Shown here: in pieces, positions 61,354-64,000 of the stretch
Numbering within the stretch: position 1 is the stretch's first letter
Layout: each line of letters opens with the position of its first letter
Assembly: GCF_014656135.1 (NCBI RefSeq)
Contig: NZ_BNBV01000017.1
Coordinates: 62,001 to 126,000, forward strand
Length of the DNA: 64,000 nucleotides
Direction of reading: 5' to 3'
Source: Streptomyces thermodiastaticus
GTDB taxonomy: Bacteria; Actinomycetota; Actinomycetes; Streptomycetales; Streptomycetaceae
Notes under the pieces: model-generated
The model's database searches: none
Seen by the model: only the letters and a program-made list of their open reading frames with translations
Told to the model about the DNA's origin: nothing
Program-made: the position numbers and the translations under genes

Positions 61354-62583
61354 TCAGCCGACCGTCTCCGGGTCCACCACCGCGTCCTGGGCTTGCGGCT
61401 GCGGTGCCGTCTTGCCCGACGAGCCCCACCGAGCGGTCAGGCGCAGCGCCACCGGCTCGGTGAAACGGGCCGTCAGGGGACCGAGGATCACCAGGATGAG
61501 CACGTACGCGGTGGACAGCGGGCCCAGCGAGGGCTCGATCCCCGCGGTGACCGCCAGCCCGGCGATCACGATGGAGAACTCGCCGCGTGCCACGAGCGTG
61601 CCGCCCGCCCGCCACCGGCCCTTGGGGGAGACACCGGCCCGCCTCGCCGCCCAGTAACCCGTGGCGATCTTCGTGAGTGCGGTGACGACAGCCAGCGCGA
61701 GGGCGGGCAGCAGCACCGGCGGAATGCTGGACGGATCCGTGCGCAGTCCGAAGAAGACGAAGAACACGGCGGCGAACAGATCCCTGAGGGGGGCGAGCAG
61801 GTTGTGCGCCCCCTCGGCGACCTCACCGGACAGAGCGATGCCCACCAGGAAGGCGCCCACTGCGGCCGAAACCTTGAGCTGCTGGGCGATGCCGGCCACC
61901 AGCAGGGTCAGGCCCAGCACCACCAGCAGCAGCTTCTCCGGGTCGTCGCTGGAGACGAGCCGGGAGATGTGCCGCCCGTAGCGCACCGCGAGCAGCAGCA
62001 CGAGACCGGCCACACCGAGCGCGATCGCCAGCGTCACGCTGCCGGCCGCGAGCCCGGTCCCGGCCAGCAGGGCGGTGATGATCGGCAGATAGACCGCCAT
62101 GGACAGATCCTCCAGCACCAGGATGCTGAGGATCACAGGTGTCTCCCGGTTGCCGAGCCGCCCCAGGTCACCGAGGACTTTAGCGATCACTCCGGACGAC
62201 GAGATCCAGGTCACGCCGGCCAGCACGACGGCGGCCACCGGCCCCCAGCCCAGCAGAAGCGCCGCCGCGGCCCCGGGCAGAGCGTTGAGCGCGGCGTCGA
62301 CGAGACCGGCCGGGTACTGGGTCCTGAGGTTGGAGACCAGGTCGCTGGCGGTGTACTCCAGACCCAGCATGAGCAGCAGCAGGATCACGCCGATCTCGGC
62401 GCCGATCGCCACGAACTCCTCGCTCGTGCCGAGGGTCAGCAGGCCGCCCTGGCCGAAGGCCAGCCCCGCCAGCAGATACAGGGGGATGGGGGAGAACCGG
62501 AAGCGTCCGGCGAGCCGGCCCAGGAGTCCCAGACAGAGGATGATCGCGCCGAACTCGATCAGGAAGGTGGCGGACGAGTGCAC
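61354..62583 (-). CDS. CPA2 family cation:proton antiporter (with TrkA-C partner)
   Basis: 409 residues with about 12 helices: FGAIILCLGLLGRLAGRF, IGVILLLLMLGLEYTASDL, GVTWISSSGVIAKVLGDL, VGAFLVGIALSGEVAEG and RARGEFSIV-type motifs all match the product of 42186-43400, so the two are paralogues. It resembles KhtU of Bacillus, a K+/H+ antiporter. The TrkA-C gene immediately upstream (7-base gap, same strand) encodes the KhtT-like cytoplasmic regulator. Together they should export K+ under alkaline or electrophile stress, from the B. subtilis analogy. Confidence 0.9.
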   Translation of the reverse strand: MHSSATFLIEFGAIILCLGLLGRLAGRFRFSPIPLYLLAGLAFGQGGLLTLGTSEEFVAIGAEIGVILLLLMLGLEYTASDLVSNLRTQYPAGLVDAALNALPGAAAALLLGWGPVAAVVLAGVTWISSSGVIAKVLGDLGRLGNRETPVILSILVLEDLSMAVYLPIITALLAGTGLAAGSVTLAIALGVAGLVLLLAVRYGRHISRLVSSDDPEKLLLVVLGLTLLVAGIAQQLKVSAAVGAFLVGIALSGEVAEGAHNLLAPLRDLFAAVFFVFFGLRTDPSSIPPVLLPALALAVVTALTKIATGYWAARRAGVSPKGRWRAGGTLVARGEFSIVIAGLAVTAGIEPSLGPLSTAYVLILVILGPLTARFTEPVALRLTARWGSSGKTAPQPQAQDAVVDPETVG

Positions 62584-62590
62584 GGAACGG

Positions 62591-63076
62591 TCACTCTCGC
62601 CCGAGTATCCCGGCCGCGGCCTCCACGCCCTCGCGGGTCCCGATCACGATCAGGGTGTCACCGCCGGCCAGCCGGAAGTCCGGCCCCGGAGAGGGGATCG
62701 CCTCGGCCCGGCGCAGCACGGCCACGATCGACACACCGGTCTCGGTGCGCATCCGGGTCTCGCCCAGCACCCGCCCGTTCCAGTAGGACGTGGCCGGCAG
62801 TCCGATCCGCTCGGCCACGAGCCCCAACTCCGTCGTCGACAGCAGACTCGGACTGTGATGCGCGGGCATCAGCGCGTCGATGAGCGCCTCCGCCTCCCCG
62901 GCGGACAGCCGCACCGACAGAGCGCACGCATCGGGGTCGTCCTGGCCGTACGCGCTCAACGTCCGAGATCCGTCCCGGTGCGCGACCACGGACAGATGAC
63001 GCTGTTCCCGCGTGGTCAGGTCGTAACGGACCCCGATCCCAGGCAACGGCGTACTGCTCATACGCGCAGCGCCCAC
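62591..63076 (-). CDS. TrkA-C (RCK_C) domain regulatory subunit, KhtT-like
   Basis: 161 residues from GTG 63076, supported by AGGGAG eight bases upstream; an internal ATG at 63061 would be alternative. The N-terminal half (VRYDLTTREQRHLSVVAHRDG) is KhtT-specific. The C-terminal RCK_C domain has LGETRMRTETGVSIVAVLRR and GGDTLIVIGTREGVEAA. It binds a nucleotide or ions and gates the antiporter encoded next. Seven bases separate the two genes. Confidence 0.88.
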   Translation of the reverse strand: MGAARMSSTPLPGIGVRYDLTTREQRHLSVVAHRDGSRTLSAYGQDDPDACALSVRLSAGEAEALIDALMPAHHSPSLLSTTELGLVAERIGLPATSYWNGRVLGETRMRTETGVSIVAVLRRAEAIPSPGPDFRLAGGDTLIVIGTREGVEAAAGILGRE

Positions 63077-63279
63077 GGCTTTCTCCCTGTCTGATTCGGG
63101 TGTTTTCTTTGGACAATCTTTAATGACACCCTAGCGTGACGGCGTCCGGCACCCGGCCACGCCTGCTCTGTCCCCGCCCCGGCCGGCGGCGAGCCGTGAT
63201 CCGCCGCCCCGCCATAAGATCCACCCTGGTGGTCGACGCGTGCCTGTCCCGGGACGGAGAGCACCGGAAGGAAAACAGC

Positions 63280-63717
63280 ATGATTGAGTGGACGTCACTC
63301 GGTGCCGGAGCCAGACCCGTTCCCAGGCCCGTGGCCACGCCGCTGGTGTGGGCCGCCGCCTCCGGCGGCGCGCTGCTGCTGGTGGCCGTCCTCAACGTCC
63401 TCGTGGGCCCGAACCGGCCCGTGCTCGCCCTCACCGTCCTGGCCCTGCTCGCCGCCCTGCTGGGGCGGCGCGCCCGCTTCACCGCCGCCCCCGGCACGGC
63501 CGTGCTCTGCTGGCTGTTCCTGAACGGCTTCGCCGTCCCGCCCGCGGGCACCCTCACCTGGGCCGGGCCCCGTGACCTGCTGTGGCTCTCCTGCCTGCTG
63601 GGCGCCGCCTTCACGGGGACGGCACTCGCCCGCCTGCTCCACGCCCGCGCCGCCTACCGGCGCCTGACCACAGGCCTGGACACCGCGTCGCCGACGCACC
63701 CCGCGGGTCACCCCTGA
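63280..63717 (+). CDS. Small membrane protein (DUF4118-like, sensor-kinase N-terminus type)
   Basis: 145 residues with three to four hydrophobic helices (TPLVWAAASGGALLLVAVLNVL, PVLALTVLALLAALLG, and LLWLSCLLGAAFTGTALARLL). The loop FLNGFAVPPAGTLTWAGPRDLLWLSC resembles the N-terminal membrane module of KdpD/DUF4118-containing kinases (FLxPPxxSF-type), but no kinase domain follows. GGAAGGAAAACAGC precedes the ATG. Divergent from the KhtT-like gene; its function is unknown, possibly a membrane sensor linked to cation homeostasis. Confidence 0.6.
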   Translation: MIEWTSLGAGARPVPRPVATPLVWAAASGGALLLVAVLNVLVGPNRPVLALTVLALLAALLGRRARFTAAPGTAVLCWLFLNGFAVPPAGTLTWAGPRDLLWLSCLLGAAFTGTALARLLHARAAYRRLTTGLDTASPTHPAGHP

Positions 63718-63847
63718 ACCGCCGCGACCGTACGTGCAGAAGCGGCCGTACTGGAGGCGAACGGTCGTGACCGGCAGGGCCGCAGGCCCTCTCGGCCGGT
63801 TCGCCAAGGTGTGCGGCACGCTTCTGCGTGCCGGCCGGGGACGCCGG

Positions 63848-64000
63848 TCAGGTCCCCTGTCCCTGACGGGCGTGGTGCAGATGTGCCCTGCCCGCGTCGC
63901 GCAGGAGCTCCACGGCGGGTCCCGAGCCGTCCATCGGCATCAGGATGCGCGATGCGACGCGCCAGCCGTCCTGGCCGCGTTCGAGCGTCCAGCGGTTGGC
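63848..64000 (-). CDS. Nuclear transport factor 2/SnoaL-like protein (partial, 5' end beyond window)
   Basis: Only the last 50 codons lie inside. The sequence NRWTLERGQDGWRVASRILM fits the final beta-strand of SnoaL/NTF2-like proteins, and then MDGSGPAVELLRDAGRAHL leads to the stop at 63848-63850. Substrate and full length cannot be read from the fragment. Confidence 0.6.
   Translation of the reverse strand, partial: ANRWTLERGQDGWRVASRILMPMDGSGPAVELLRDAGRAHLHHARQGQGT

Noticed and set aside
1..64000. CRISPR arrays, rRNA, tRNA, insertion sequences, prophage
   Set aside because: No regularly spaced repeats, cloverleaf sequence, transposase or phage structural gene was noticed on reading both strands.

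Overview
The window is very GC-rich chromosomal DNA with the habits of Streptomyces or a close relative. Genes are packed into ATGA/GTGA-overlapping operons, GTG starts are common, and regulators often sit divergently from one enzyme. It also carries typical Streptomyces families: DUF397 plus XRE/DUF5753, DUF574-type methyltransferase, anti-sigma-like ATPase, and SpoIIE-type PP2C phosphatase. I found no rRNA, tRNA, CRISPR, transposase or phage gene. All identifications come from reading the translations and recalling family motifs; no database was searched.

Layout. 1-6863: the end of a carbohydrate-utilisation operon with two ABC permeases (the first cut by the window edge), a GH130 glycosidase/phosphorylase, a Gfo/Idh/MocA oxidoreductase, a GH13 alpha-glucosidase-like enzyme and a phosphohexomutase. 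7125-12781: RidA, an HD hydrolase divergent from a GlxA-type AraC regulator, a purine-type nucleosidase, a MetF-like reductase and small conserved proteins. 13173-17463: a ferritin-like protein with a hemerythrin, a SpoIIE phosphatase and a secreted M15-like protein. 17647-25800: an organosulfur assimilation block made of a LysR regulator, a Cys-Cys leader peptide with alternative RNA hairpins, then sfnG, an SfnC/DszC-like flavoprotein, ssuE, sfnB, ssuD and an MFS carrier. A broken SulP sulfate-permease gene follows.

26735-39206 is the most distinctive region. Two diverged, oppositely oriented module sets each contain a five-helix molybdopterin oxidoreductase fused to a heme-b-like membrane domain, a small four-helix membrane protein with an HD-x4-PL motif, and a SAM methyltransferase. 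They come with a GT87 membrane glycosyltransferase, a polyprenyl-type GT2, a DUF2064 protein, a Cys/His-insert nucleotide-sugar epimerase and an OmpR-type two-component system. The GT2 promoter and first codons are duplicated in inverted orientation (37817-37870 and 29592-29646). A CGTAAG element recurs upstream of four transcription units, which makes it a candidate regulon box. I read this as a redox-linked envelope-glycan system under one two-component system; that is inference.

39319-64000: a TetR/glycoside-hydrolase pair with two palindromic operators; two paralogous CPA2 cation antiporters, one alone and one with its TrkA-C partner; several regulator/oxidoreductase pairs (HxlR, AraC, MarR, TetR); a spore-photoproduct-lyase-like radical SAM protein; an XRE/DUF397/methyltransferase set; and two abutting gene relics near 59 kb.
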